Positions 8,994 through 17,448 of a stretch of DNA of 64,000 nt are shown here, one piece after another (within the stretch, counting starts at the first letter, position 1; each line of letters opens with the position of its first letter). Under the pieces are notes generated by a model. The model saw only the letters and a list, made by a program, of their open reading frames with translations, was not told the origin of the DNA and searched no databases. The DNA lies in the NCBI GenBank assembly GCA_958402795.1, contig CATXUX010000004.1:1-64000 (forward strand), read 5' to 3'. A program made the position numbers and the translations under genes. The stretch is from an uncultured Lachnospiraceae bacterium. Lineage in GTDB: Bacteria; Bacillota; Clostridia; Lachnospirales; Lachnospiraceae.

Positions 8994-10388
8994 ATGGCAA
9001 AAGAAAACACAACAGTAAGACCATTTGGCATGCGGGATAAGATCGGTTATGCCATGGGTGACTTCGGTAACGACTTCACCTTCATCCTTGCTTCATCTTT
9101 CATGTTGAAGTTCTACACGGACGTTATGGGCGTATCTGCAGCACTTGTCGGAACACTGATGATGCTGGCAAGATTCGTGGACGCGTTTACCGATACCATG
9201 ATGGGACAGATCGTTGACCGGAGCCAGCCGACGAAAGAAGGCCGGTTCATTCCGTGGATCCGCAGATTTATGGGACCTGTGGCACTGGCTTCCTTCCTGC
9301 TGTATGCAAGCTGGTTCAGAGATATGCCAATGGCATTTAAGATCTTCTGGATGTTCTTTACCTATCTGCTTTGGGGCAGCGTATGTTATACAGGTGTAAA
9401 CATTCCTTACGGTTCGATGGCTTCTGCGATCACCGCTGATCCGGATGAGAGAACACAGCTTTCTTCCTGGAGAAACATCGGTGCGACACTGGCAGGAACG
9501 GTCATCAGCGTTGTGCTTCCGATGGTAGTTTACTATACAGATGCAGAGGGACATACCCAGCTTTCCGGCACAAAGATGAGCATTGCAGCGCTTGTATGCT
9601 CCATCGGTGCGGTAATCTGCTATCTTCTGTGCGTAACACTTTCAACTGAGCGTGTAAAGATCCCGACCAAGACCGAGAAGTTCAGTTTTGTCGCTCTGTT
9701 AAAGCAGCTTGGTTCCAGCCGTGCTCTGATCACGATTATTATCGCGGCGATCCTGCTTCTCCTCACTCAGTTGACGATGCAGGGCATGAACACTTATATT
9801 TATCCGAACTACTTTAATAATGCGGCAGGTGCGTCTATTGCAGGCCTTGTAGCTTCATTAGTAGCCCTTGTACTTGCGTTTATCCTTCCGAACTTTACGA
9901 AGAAGTTTGGTAAGAAAGAGATTGCGGCAGTAGGTACATTCTTCAGTGCGATTATATTCTTTATTGCATACTTTATGCATACAGATAATATGTACACCTA
10001 CATTGCAATTTATATGCTCGGTTATGTCGGACTTTGCTGCTTCAACGTACTGTGCTGGGCGATGATCATCGACGTAATTGATGATGACGAAGTTCGTCAG
10101 GGAAAGAGAAGCGACGGCGCGATCTACTCCGTATACTCTTTCGCACGGAAACTTGGCCAGGCATTCTCATCAGGACTGACAGGTGCTCTTCTGACCGCGA
10201 TCGGATATACGGCAGAGACAGCTTTCGATCCGGCGGTTACGGATGGAATCTATAATATAGCTACATTGATTCCGGCAATCGGATATGTTGCGCTCGGTCT
10301 TGTACTGCTGTTTGCTTACCCGCTGTCCAAGAAGAAAGTTGACGAGAACAGCCATATCCTGGCAGAGAGAAGAGAAGGCAAGAAATAA
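8994..10388 (+). CDS. GPH-family sugar:cation symporter, probably glucuronide importer
   Basis: A 464-residue membrane protein of the glycoside-pentoside-hexuronide:cation symporter family (MelB/UidB type) with about 12 hydrophobic segments. Family marks include the start MRDKIGYAMGDFGNDF, RFVDAFTDTMMGQIVDR after the second segment, and the loop NIPYGSMASAITADPDERTQLSSWR. It follows uidA by 71 bp with an AGAGG ribosome site, so the pair very likely imports and cleaves glucuronides. Family is firm; the substrate is inferred from the partner gene. Confidence 0.9.
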   Translation: MAKENTTVRPFGMRDKIGYAMGDFGNDFTFILASSFMLKFYTDVMGVSAALVGTLMMLARFVDAFTDTMMGQIVDRSQPTKEGRFIPWIRRFMGPVALASFLLYASWFRDMPMAFKIFWMFFTYLLWGSVCYTGVNIPYGSMASAITADPDERTQLSSWRNIGATLAGTVISVVLPMVVYYTDAEGHTQLSGTKMSIAALVCSIGAVICYLLCVTLSTERVKIPTKTEKFSFVALLKQLGSSRALITIIIAAILLLLTQLTMQGMNTYIYPNYFNNAAGASIAGLVASLVALVLAFILPNFTKKFGKKEIAAVGTFFSAIIFFIAYFMHTDNMYTYIAIYMLGYVGLCCFNVLCWAMIIDVIDDDEVRQGKRSDGAIYSVYSFARKLGQAFSSGLTGALLTAIGYTAETAFDPAVTDGIYNIATLIPAIGYVALGLVLLFAYPLSKKKVDENSHILAERREGKK

Positions 10389-10416
10389 TAAAGCAAAATA
10401 AAGAAACGAATATCTT

Positions 10417-10447
10417 GGGAACCGTCGCCGGGAGTGCATCGGTTCCC
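10417..10447 (+). other. Hairpin after the glucuronide symporter
   Basis: GGGAACCG and CGGTTCCC form a perfect 8-bp stem without a T run. It sits 36 bp before the true terminator and could stabilise the 3' end. Confidence 0.5.
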
Positions 10448-10482
10448 AAATGAAAAAGAAACCGGTAAGATGCGGATAGATA

Positions 10483-10530
10483 TACCCGCAGGGATTGACT
10501 GCGGTACAATCTCTGCGGGTGTATTTTTTA
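10483..10530 (+). terminator. Intrinsic terminator after uidA-symporter
   Basis: ATACCCGCAG-GATTG pairs with CAATC-CTGCGGGT-TAT and is followed by TTTTTT. Confidence 0.9.
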
Positions 10531-10540
10531 AAAAACAGGG

Positions 10541-10617
10541 TTGACATTAAATCGGATTGTAGTATAATCGTTTTCAGAGAGGTTCATAATGCGAAATGCA
10601 GTTTCACATTATGAAAC
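10541..10617 (+). promoter_or_regulatory. eda promoter with KdgR-like operator
   Basis: TTGACA (10541-10546), 16 bp, TATAAT (10563-10568): a near-perfect sigma-A promoter. Downstream, TTCATAATG (10583-10591) is repeated inverted as CATTATGAA (10607-10615), and GTTTCA-N5-TGAAAC (10601-10617) is itself a palindrome of the type bound by IclR/KdgR repressors. Its place just after the start site fits roadblock repression. Confidence 0.8.
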
Positions 10618-10660
10618 GCTGAAACAACGGAAAGAATCAGCGAATTGGAGGAGAAAAAAG

Positions 10661-11302
10661 ATGAGCAATGTAACAGAGAAAATTCAGGAACTTGGAATTG
10701 TACCGGTTGTTGTACTGAACGATGCAAAGGACGCTGCACCGCTGGCGAAGGCGCTGTGTGACGGCGGACTTCCGTGTGCAGAGGTTACCTTCCGTACGGC
10801 TGCGGCTGAGGAGTCCATCCGTATCATGACAACGGAATTCCCGGATATGTTTGTAGGAGCAGGAACTGTCTTGACGATTGACCAGGTTGACCGTGCCGTA
10901 GCGGCAGGCGCAAAGTTTATCGTGAGTCCGGGATTTGATCCGGAGATCGTAGATTACTGCCTTGAGAAGGACATTCCGGTATTCCCGGGTGTGATCACAC
11001 CGTCTGAGGTAGCGCAGGCAGTGAAGAGAGGACTGAAGGTTGTGAAGTTCTTCCCGGCAGAGCCGTTCGGCGGAGTGAACACGATCAAGGCGCTGGCAGC
11101 TCCGTATGTAGGACTGAAGTTCATGCCAACAGGCGGCGTAGGCGTAAAGAATCTGGAAAGCTATCTGTCCTGCGACAAGATCGTTGCATGCGGCGGAAGC
11201 TGGATGGTAAAAGGTTCCCTGGTAGACGAGGGCAAGTTTGACGAGATCGAGAAGCTGGTGGCAGAGGCCGTTCAGTTAGTTGCAGATATTCGCAGCAAAT
11301 AA
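10661..11302 (+). CDS. eda: 2-keto-3-deoxy-6-phosphogluconate (KDPG) aldolase
   Basis: A 213-residue class I aldolase that splits KDPG into pyruvate and glyceraldehyde 3-phosphate, the last step of hexuronate breakdown. The Schiff-base lysine is K129 in KVVKFFPAE; E41 and R45 in AEVTFRT are the conserved base and carboxylate contact. GAGTVLT and the phosphate-binding PTGGV are also present. The ATG at 10661 follows GGAGGAG; an in-frame extension to 10589 lacks a ribosome site. The sequence directly after the stop is a relic of a kinase gene, so eda probably once headed an eda-kdgK operon. Confidence 0.96.
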   Translation: MSNVTEKIQELGIVPVVVLNDAKDAAPLAKALCDGGLPCAEVTFRTAAAEESIRIMTTEFPDMFVGAGTVLTIDQVDRAVAAGAKFIVSPGFDPEIVDYCLEKDIPVFPGVITPSEVAQAVKRGLKVVKFFPAEPFGGVNTIKALAAPYVGLKFMPTGGVGVKNLESYLSCDKIVACGGSWMVKGSLVDEGKFDEIEKLVAEAVQLVADIRSK

Positions 11303-11303
11303 G

Positions 11304-11408
11304 GCGTCGTGCCTGAAACACTCCATCGAGGGTGACTATCATATGGTCTCAATGGACGAAGTCGCAAAATTCGCCGGAGGTACTGCCTCCGGATGTGTCC
11401 AGAGATAA
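11304..11408 (+). pseudogene. Scar of a PfkB-type 2-keto-3-deoxygluconate kinase (last 34 codons)
   Basis: Directly after the eda stop lies an open stretch without a start codon that reads ASCLKHSIEGDYHMV... and ends ASGCVQR with a TAA at 11406. Clostridial KDG kinases of the PfkB family end with the same pattern (ACALKHSIPGD...GRVQR in my memory of the family). The rest of the kinase is missing, as if a deletion joined the eda stop to the kinase 3' end. There is no internal stop, so the loss may be recent. A functional kinase must be encoded elsewhere for the pathway to run. Confidence 0.72.
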
Positions 11409-11430
11409 TAAATAATCCCAATTTGCTATG

Positions 11431-11472
11431 CAGAAATAATGCTGTCACAGATTTGTGGCAGCATTATTTCTG
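11431..11472 (+). terminator. Perfect 14-bp inverted repeat after eda
   Basis: CAGAAATAATGCTG (11431-11444) pairs exactly with CAGCATTATTTCTG (11459-11472). A T-rich stretch follows only after some bases, so it is a probable but not classical terminator. Confidence 0.6.
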
Positions 11473-11607
11473 TGTAGAAAGACCTTTTCTCACTGGTATC
11501 ATAAAAAGTGATTGCATTTATCTAAAAATTATACGATAATAGATATAAATATTACGATGTCAGGAATTTGACACCCGTGACAAGAGGTCACCGGACGGAG
11601 GTTACAT

Positions 11608-12873
11608 ATGTATAATGATCACTATGAGGCAGAGTGGGAGTTCTTTTGTAAATTGATTCAGAATTTTCACCTGAATTTGAGTATAGTCGGACGGGATACA
11701 AAGGTCATGCCGGAGTATGATATGGGACTGCGGCGCATCATATATGGGGAGAAGGATTATTTCAAGATTTATTCGGAGACTACAGCGGAAAAGGTTGTAG
11801 AATGTGTTCAGGAGCGGAAGATATACCGGGCGACGGACGTATATTCCTGCAGTTATATCTGCTTTAAGCGAAGTGAGAAAGAAGACTCGGTCGTCCTGAT
11901 CGGACCATACACGCAGATGCCGGTCGGAAAGCAGCAGATCATGGACTGCATCGAGCAGATGAATCTTCCGTCGGAGATCCTGCCGGCGCTGGAGCGGTAT
12001 TACTGTGACGTCCCGATGATCATAGATGACAGTATGCTCAGTTCGATCGTCAGTACACTTGGTGAAGTGATGTGGGGAGGGATGGATCAGTTTACGGTTG
12101 AATCATTTGAGAATTATTTCCCGAATGAACAGGAAATGATCGTGGTACAGCCGGATCCGCAGACAAGGCAGAGGGATGAAGTGGGAATGCGTATGTTGGA
12201 GGAGCGGTATGAATATGAGGACAGGCTGCTTCAGGCGGTTTCTCACGGACAACTGCAAAAGGCGGAGATGCTTCTTTCAAACGGAAATTTCGTCGGAGTG
12301 GAGTTGCGGATCACCGACCAGATCCGAAATATGAAAAATTACTGCATCATATTGAATACACTGCTGCGGAAAGCTGCCGAAGCAGGATCCGTGCATCCGA
12401 TTCATATTGATGACCTGTCCGCCAGGTATGCGAGAAAGATTGAAACAATCACATCGGTCGAAGAAGGAAATGCGCTGCAGCGGGAAATGGTGCATAAATA
12501 TTGCCTGCTTGTAAAGAATCACTCTATGAAAGGGTATTCTCTGCTTGTGAGAAAAGCGCTTGTCCATATCGATTCTGATCTGACTGCAGATCTGAGCCTG
12601 AAGACACAGGCAGAGCTGTTGAATGTGAATGCCAGCTATTTTTCCACGCTGTTTAAAAAGGAGACGGGGTATACACTGACCGATTATGTGAACAAAAAGA
12701 GAGTTGAAAATGCAGTGTTCCTGCTGAACAGCACCAATATGCAGATCCAGACGATCGCGCAGTATTGCGGAATCCCGGATGTGAATTATTTTACAAAGAT
12801 CTTCAAAAAGTATATCGGGAAGACGCCGAAAGAATACCGGGAAAGTGTGACACTGCAAAGCAGGACTATATAA
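11608..12873 (+). CDS. AraC-family transcriptional regulator with large N-terminal domain
   Basis: A 421-residue regulator. The last 100 residues carry the AraC DNA-binding domain (LKTQAELLNVNASYFSTLFKK, then IQTIAQYCGIPDVNYFTKIFK and GKTPKEYRE). The first 300 residues are a non-cupin sensor typical of clostridial AraC proteins, with a PocR/helical region (IYGEKDYFKIYSE; LLQAVSHGQLQKAEMLL). It stands alone between the hexuronate block and a convergent vanZ-like gene. GGAGGTTACAT precedes the ATG. It might serve the glucuronide genes, but nothing in the sequence proves this. Confidence 0.88.
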   Translation: MYNDHYEAEWEFFCKLIQNFHLNLSIVGRDTKVMPEYDMGLRRIIYGEKDYFKIYSETTAEKVVECVQERKIYRATDVYSCSYICFKRSEKEDSVVLIGPYTQMPVGKQQIMDCIEQMNLPSEILPALERYYCDVPMIIDDSMLSSIVSTLGEVMWGGMDQFTVESFENYFPNEQEMIVVQPDPQTRQRDEVGMRMLEERYEYEDRLLQAVSHGQLQKAEMLLSNGNFVGVELRITDQIRNMKNYCIILNTLLRKAAEAGSVHPIHIDDLSARYARKIETITSVEEGNALQREMVHKYCLLVKNHSMKGYSLLVRKALVHIDSDLTADLSLKTQAELLNVNASYFSTLFKKETGYTLTDYVNKKRVENAVFLLNSTNMQIQTIAQYCGIPDVNYFTKIFKKYIGKTPKEYRESVTLQSRTI

Positions 12874-12906
12874 AGGGAGCAGCCGCGGCGGTCTGCAGGG
12901 CATGAC

Positions 12907-13422
12907 TCAGCCGCGGCGCCTGCGTTTTCGAAGCGCGGTGAAGAGACGCACGGCAAGGAGACTGAGTGCGGAACCGATGCTGTCGATCAGGACGTCCCGG
13001 ACGGCGGGAGAGCGGTCGGAGACGAAAGACTGGTGAAATTCATCACCGCACGCAAACAGAACGCACAGGAAAAAGGCAGTAAAGCAGAGACGGTTTCCGC
13101 GGACACCCCACACATAGAGTGGAAGCACCGTTGTCAGTGCAAGCAGAAAATATTCTGTCATGTGCGCGCATTTCCGAAGCGGATATTCCAGCTTCTGTGC
13201 CTGTTCGTCAAGCTGTTCCTCGTCCATGGTCTGATGAAGGATCCGGCTGCCTGTCTGCACGATCTGGTAACTGATTTTGTAACTCAAGTTTCCGGAGACG
13301 TCTCCGGTCTGTGCGGAAAAGCCGAAAATGACACACATCATGAAAACGGCAGGCAGAACGGAAGTACATTTCAGGAGAAATGAAAAAAATGGTTTGCTTT
13401 TCGCCGGTTGTTTCTTATCCAT
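12907..13422 (-). CDS. VanZ-like membrane protein
   Basis: A 171-residue protein with four hydrophobic segments and the VanZ-family marks KCAHMTEYFLLAL and GDEFHQSFVSDRSPAVRDVLIDSIGSALS. VanZ-like proteins are linked to lipoglycopeptide tolerance in a few species, but most copies are of unknown function. Start at 13422 (MDKKQ) follows GGGAGGTG on the minus strand; an upstream extension is possible. It converges on the AraC gene and is divergent from truA. No vancomycin-resistance genes are nearby, so no resistance role is implied. Confidence 0.85.
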   Translation of the reverse strand: MDKKQPAKSKPFFSFLLKCTSVLPAVFMMCVIFGFSAQTGDVSGNLSYKISYQIVQTGSRILHQTMDEEQLDEQAQKLEYPLRKCAHMTEYFLLALTTVLPLYVWGVRGNRLCFTAFFLCVLFACGDEFHQSFVSDRSPAVRDVLIDSIGSALSLLAVRLFTALRKRRRRG

Positions 13423-13534
13423 CGTATGGATTTCACCTCCCATGATCAGAATTATCAGAATGCGTCTGTATATTATAGCGCAGACGATAGAAAAAGTCAC
13501 GTTTTTTCGCGCAGGGTGCGCAGAAAGGAAACAT

Positions 13535-14293
13535 ATGAGAACATATAAGCTGACGATCGCTTACGATGGTTCCCGCTTTCGGGGGTGGCAGCGGCAGCCG
13601 GATACCGGATTGACGGTTCAGGGGATTCTGGAACGGGAAATTTCTGCTTTATCCGGCCGGACTGTGGAGGTGAATGGTTCCGGGCGTACAGACGGCGGAG
13701 TTCACGCTTCCGGGCAGACAGCGAGCGTGATCCTTCCGGGAAAAGTAGATGAATGGAAATTCCGGGAGGACCTGAACCGAAAGCTGCCCGAGGATATCCG
13801 TGTCCGAAAAGTGGAACTGATGAAAAACGGATTCCATGCACGCTACAGCGCGCGTGGGAAACGATATGAATATACAGTAGATACCGGAGAAAAGGCAGAC
13901 GTCTTTTCCAGAAAATATGCGTTCCACTATCCGGAGACGCCGGATATCGAAGCAATGAAGTCCGCTGCAGGATATCTCTGCGGTCTGCATGATTTTGCCG
14001 GATTTACGGACCGGCCGGATGAGAAGTCTACGAACCGCCGGATTTATGCGATTACGATCAGACAGGACGGAAGTATTTTACGAATCGAGTACCGCGGCAG
14101 TGGATTTATGTATCACATGGTCCGGATCCTGACCGGAACTCTGCTGGAAGCCGGAAGCGGAAAACGCAGCATACAGAGTGTGAAGGATGTGCTGGAGTCG
14201 GGCGTCAGAGCGGACGCCGGATTTCTCGCGCCCGCATGCGGACTGTGCCTGAAAGAAGTATATTACGATTTCACAAAAAATTCACAAAAATGA
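13535..14293 (+). CDS. truA: tRNA pseudouridine(38-40) synthase
   Basis: A 252-residue enzyme that makes pseudouridine at positions 38-40 of tRNA anticodon arms. It has the TruA motif GSGRTDGGVHA with catalytic D53, the start YKLTIAYDGSRFRGWQRQP, and the closing block GSGFMYHMVRILTGTLLEAG. Length fits TruA. The chosen ATG follows AAAGGAAACAT; a longer frame runs back into the divergent vanZ-like gene and is unlikely. Clostridia often carry more than one truA paralogue, so this may be either the main or a second copy. Confidence 0.95.
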   Translation: MRTYKLTIAYDGSRFRGWQRQPDTGLTVQGILEREISALSGRTVEVNGSGRTDGGVHASGQTASVILPGKVDEWKFREDLNRKLPEDIRVRKVELMKNGFHARYSARGKRYEYTVDTGEKADVFSRKYAFHYPETPDIEAMKSAAGYLCGLHDFAGFTDRPDEKSTNRRIYAITIRQDGSILRIEYRGSGFMYHMVRILTGTLLEAGSGKRSIQSVKDVLESGVRADAGFLAPACGLCLKEVYYDFTKNSQK

Positions 14294-14403
14294 TGAGGAA
14301 ATCTTTTTTCGAAAACTTAACAACGGCATTTTTTTGGTGTATAATAAAAATTTGCCGAAGAACATGAATAAAAAAATGCGAAAGGCAAGAGGAGAACAAG
14401 GTT

Positions 14404-15159
14404 ATGAGACTGGTATCTTGGAATGTCAACGGACTGCGCGCCTGCGTGCAGAAAGGATTTTTGGACAGCTTCAAAGAGCTGGATGCGGATATCTTCTGTA
14501 TCCAGGAGACAAAGATGCAGCAAGGACAGCTTGATCTGGAGCTGGAGGGATACTTTCAGTACTGGAATTATGCGGAAAAAAAGGGATATTCCGGGACGGC
14601 GGTATTTACAAAGCGTGAGCCGCTCGACGTGGCATATGGTATCGGCATAGAGGAGCACGATCACGAAGGACGCGTGATTACCTGCGAGTTCGAAGATTTT
14701 TATTTTGTGACAGTGTATACGCCGAATTCACAGGACGGACTGAAGAGGCTGGATTACCGGATGCGCTGGGAGGACGATTTCCGTGCATATCTGAAGAAGC
14801 TGGAAGAGAAAAAACCGGTGATCGTGACAGGAGATATGAATGTGGCGCACACGGAGATCGATCTGAAGAATCCGAAGACAAACCGGAAGAACGCAGGCTT
14901 TACCGATGAAGAACGGCAGAAGTTTACCGAGCTTCTGGACGCGGGTTTTATTGATACATTCCGGTATTTTTACCCGGATCAGGAAGGAATCTATTCGTGG
15001 TGGTCCTACCGCTTCAAGGCGCGGGAGAAGAACGCCGGGTGGCGGATTGATTATTTCTGTGTATCCGAATCACTGAAAGATCGTCTGGCGGACGCCAAAA
15101 TCCGCACGGATATATACGGATCGGATCATTGTCCGGTCGTGCTGGAACTCAAAGACTGA
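14404..15159 (+). CDS. xthA: Exodeoxyribonuclease III (AP endonuclease)
   Basis: A 251-residue member of the exonuclease III family, which nicks DNA at abasic sites and trims 3' ends during base excision repair. Visible metal and catalytic motifs: WNVNGLRA with N7, IQETK with E35, TGDMNVAH, YSWWSYRF and GSDHCPV near the C-terminus. An AAGAGGAG site precedes the ATG. It is followed 28 bp later by the COG0523 GTPase, probably in one transcript. Confidence 0.95.
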   Translation: MRLVSWNVNGLRACVQKGFLDSFKELDADIFCIQETKMQQGQLDLELEGYFQYWNYAEKKGYSGTAVFTKREPLDVAYGIGIEEHDHEGRVITCEFEDFYFVTVYTPNSQDGLKRLDYRMRWEDDFRAYLKKLEEKKPVIVTGDMNVAHTEIDLKNPKTNRKNAGFTDEERQKFTELLDAGFIDTFRYFYPDQEGIYSWWSYRFKAREKNAGWRIDYFCVSESLKDRLADAKIRTDIYGSDHCPVVLELKD

Positions 15160-15187
15160 GCATAAAATCATTTAGGAGGCGGTTATT

Positions 15188-16297
15188 TTGACCAAAATTG
15201 ACATTATTTCCGGATTCCTCGGGGCCGGAAAAACAACATTTATCAAGAAACTTCTGGAGGAGGCGTTTCAGGGAGAGCAGGTTGTCCTCATTGAAAACGA
15301 ATTCGGAGAGATCGGCATCGACGGCGGATTCCTGAAAGACTCCGGGATCGAGATCAAGGAGATGAATTCCGGGTGTATCTGCTGCTCGCTTGTCGGCGAT
15401 TTCGGCCGGTCACTGAAAGAAGTAGTAGATACCTATCATCCGGACCGGATTCTGATCGAGCCGTCCGGAGTCGGAAAACTTTCTGATGTGATCAAGGCAG
15501 TGCAGGACGCACAGGAAGATCTGGACGCGTCTCTGAACAGCTTTACGACAGTGGTCGATGTGACGAAGTGCAGGATCTACAGCAAGAACTTCGGTGAATT
15601 TTTCAGCAATCAGATCGAGTATGCGGGCGCGATCATCCTGAGCCGTACGGATAAGGCAAAACCGGAGAAGATCGAGGAAAGTGTGGAGATCCTGCGTGGA
15701 TTAAATGCAAAAGCGCCGATCATTACAACACCGGTTGCGCAGCTTTCCGGGACAAAACTGCTGGGGACGATGGAAGGCAGCAAATCTCTGGAAGAAGAAC
15801 TTCTGTCCGAGATCGCACAGGAGGCGCATGATCACGAGCATGAACACGATGACGAGTGCGGCTGCGGTCACGACCATGAGCATCATCACCACGATCACGA
15901 TGAGGAGCATGATCACCACGATCACGATGAGGAACATGAGCACCATCATCATCACGACGGCAAGTGCGGCTGCGGTCATGACCATGACCACCATCATCAT
16001 GGACACCACCATGCGGACGAGGTGTTCACAAGCTGGGGACATGAGACAATCAGGAAGTATACAAAGGATGAGATTAGCGGCATCCTGAAGACACTGGAAT
16101 CGGATGCGTCCTATGGGACGATCCTCCGTGCAAAGGGAATGGTTGCCAGTGCAGACGGGGAAGAGTGGATTTACTTCGATATGGTTCCCCAGGAGCATGA
16201 AGTCAGAGATGGTGCGCCGGAGTATACCGGACGGATCTGCGTGATCGGATCGAAGCTGAACGAAGAGAAGTTAGAAGAGTTATTTGGGAGAGATTGA
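15188..16297 (+). CDS. COG0523 (CobW/ZNG-type) GTPase with His-rich metal-binding loop
   Basis: A 369-residue G3E-family GTPase, the class of metal chaperones that pass zinc or other metals to target enzymes. Walker A is GFLGAGKTT (9-17), the metal-binding CxCC is C63-I-C65-C66, and SRTD takes the place of NKxD. Between about residues 210 and 280 lies a very His/Asp/Glu-rich loop with two CGCGHDH units, surely a metal store. The C-terminal CobW_C domain follows (YGTILRAKGMV). The start is a TTG at 15188 behind AGGAGGCGG. The next gene starts 1 bp after the stop, so the two are co-expressed. Zinc is the most likely metal but this is inferred. Confidence 0.92.
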   Translation: MTKIDIISGFLGAGKTTFIKKLLEEAFQGEQVVLIENEFGEIGIDGGFLKDSGIEIKEMNSGCICCSLVGDFGRSLKEVVDTYHPDRILIEPSGVGKLSDVIKAVQDAQEDLDASLNSFTTVVDVTKCRIYSKNFGEFFSNQIEYAGAIILSRTDKAKPEKIEESVEILRGLNAKAPIITTPVAQLSGTKLLGTMEGSKSLEEELLSEIAQEAHDHEHEHDDECGCGHDHEHHHHDHDEEHDHHDHDEEHEHHHHHDGKCGCGHDHDHHHHGHHHADEVFTSWGHETIRKYTKDEISGILKTLESDASYGTILRAKGMVASADGEEWIYFDMVPQEHEVRDGAPEYTGRICVIGSKLNEEKLEELFGRD

Positions 16298-16298
16298 T

Positions 16299-17246
16299 AT
16301 GAATGAACCGGATGTGATGGTGTATCTGATGACCGGATTTCTCGACAGCGGGAAGACACAGTTTTTGAAATTTACGCTGGAACAGGAGTATTTTCAGATC
16401 GACGGCAGGACTCTCTTGATCCTGTGTGAAGAAGGAGAAGAAGAGTACGATGAGGAGATGCGAAAGGCACATAATATCGTGATGGAAACCGTAGAGGATC
16501 CGGAGGACTTAACGGAAGAGTGGCTTTCAGAGCTGGATGCAAAGTACCACCCGGAGCGTGTCGTGATCGAATACAACGGCATGTGGAAGGTCAGTGAGTT
16601 TGAGGCGATGAAGCTGCCGGACGGCTGGGCGATCGAGCAGAAGATCACGACGGTAGATGCGAGCACGTTCCAGATCTATCTGGCGAATATGAAGCCGCTG
16701 TTTGTGGAAATGGTACGGAATTCGGAACTGGTATTGTTTAACCGCTGCACGGATATCAAACCGCTGGCGGGATACCGCAGAAGCGTAAAGGTTGTCAGTC
16801 CGCAGGCGGAAGTGGTGTTTGAGGACGAGAACGGAGAAGTGGAGAATATCTTCGAAGACGACGTTCCATACGATCTGAAGGCGCCTGTGATCGAAATCCT
16901 CCCGGAGGATTATGGGATCTGGTATGTGGATATGATGGAAAATCCGGACCGGTATAACGGGAAAGTGGTAGAAATCACCGGCAGGGTACTGAAACCCCGC
17001 AGCTTTTCAAACAAGCTGTTTATGCCGGGGCGCATGGCGATGACCTGCTGCGCAGATGACACGACATTTCTCGGGTACGTATGCAGAAGTTCTTACGCAC
17101 CGAAACTCAAGGCAGGGCAGTGGGTAAAGGTGCGTGCAAAGGTCGGCTACGAAAAAATGGCGGTTTACCGGGGAAAAGGACCGGTGCTGAATGCAGAACA
17201 TATCGAGTCGGCACAGCCGATACCGGAACTGGTATACTTCAACTAA
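16299..17246 (+). CDS. Divergent CobW-like GTPase fused to a YcgQ-like (DUF1980) domain
   Basis: A 315-residue protein translationally coupled to the COG0523 gene. The N-terminal 200 residues keep a P-loop (GFLDSGKTQ) and the strand order of G3E GTPases but lack the CxCC metal motif; NRCTD stands where NKxD is expected. The last 100 residues (PDRYNGKVVEITGRVLKP, MTCCADDTTFLGYVC, LKAGQWVKVRAKV) resemble the OB-like C-terminal domain of YcgQ/TIGR03943 proteins, which accompany zinc-related permeases. In other genomes permease genes sit beside such proteins; none is here. A role in metal handling with its neighbour is inferred. ATG at 16299 follows GGGAG. Confidence 0.75.
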   Translation: MNEPDVMVYLMTGFLDSGKTQFLKFTLEQEYFQIDGRTLLILCEEGEEEYDEEMRKAHNIVMETVEDPEDLTEEWLSELDAKYHPERVVIEYNGMWKVSEFEAMKLPDGWAIEQKITTVDASTFQIYLANMKPLFVEMVRNSELVLFNRCTDIKPLAGYRRSVKVVSPQAEVVFEDENGEVENIFEDDVPYDLKAPVIEILPEDYGIWYVDMMENPDRYNGKVVEITGRVLKPRSFSNKLFMPGRMAMTCCADDTTFLGYVCRSSYAPKLKAGQWVKVRAKVGYEKMAVYRGKGPVLNAEHIESAQPIPELVYFN

Positions 17247-17270
17247 GTAATTATAAGAATGAATGATAAG

Positions 17271-17312
17271 CAGAGCGGGGGCAAAGCAGGTAAGTTTACC
17301 CGCTCTGTTTTT
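17271..17312 (+). terminator. Intrinsic terminator after the GTPase pair
   Basis: AGAGCGGG pairs with CCCGCTCT, with an inner GGTAAGTTTACC, followed by GTTTTTAT. Confidence 0.85.
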
Positions 17313-17448
17313 ATGTGGAAAAATGTGAAAAAAATGTGTTCATATGGAGTGGCTGTGAATAGAACAGTAACATTCATGGAGGGGAGGAGCAGCGTGCGCC
17401 TGCTTATGCGGGTGCTGTACATGGAGATAATAAGGAGTAAAAAGAAGA

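Noticed and set aside
12907..13422. Glycopeptide resistance
   Set aside because: VanZ-like proteins are common without van operons; no vanHAX genes are nearby.
15701..16198. Long antisense frame over the His-rich GTPase
   Set aside because: Methionine/Val-rich translation is the mirror of the CAT/GAT-rich repeat; no ribosome site.
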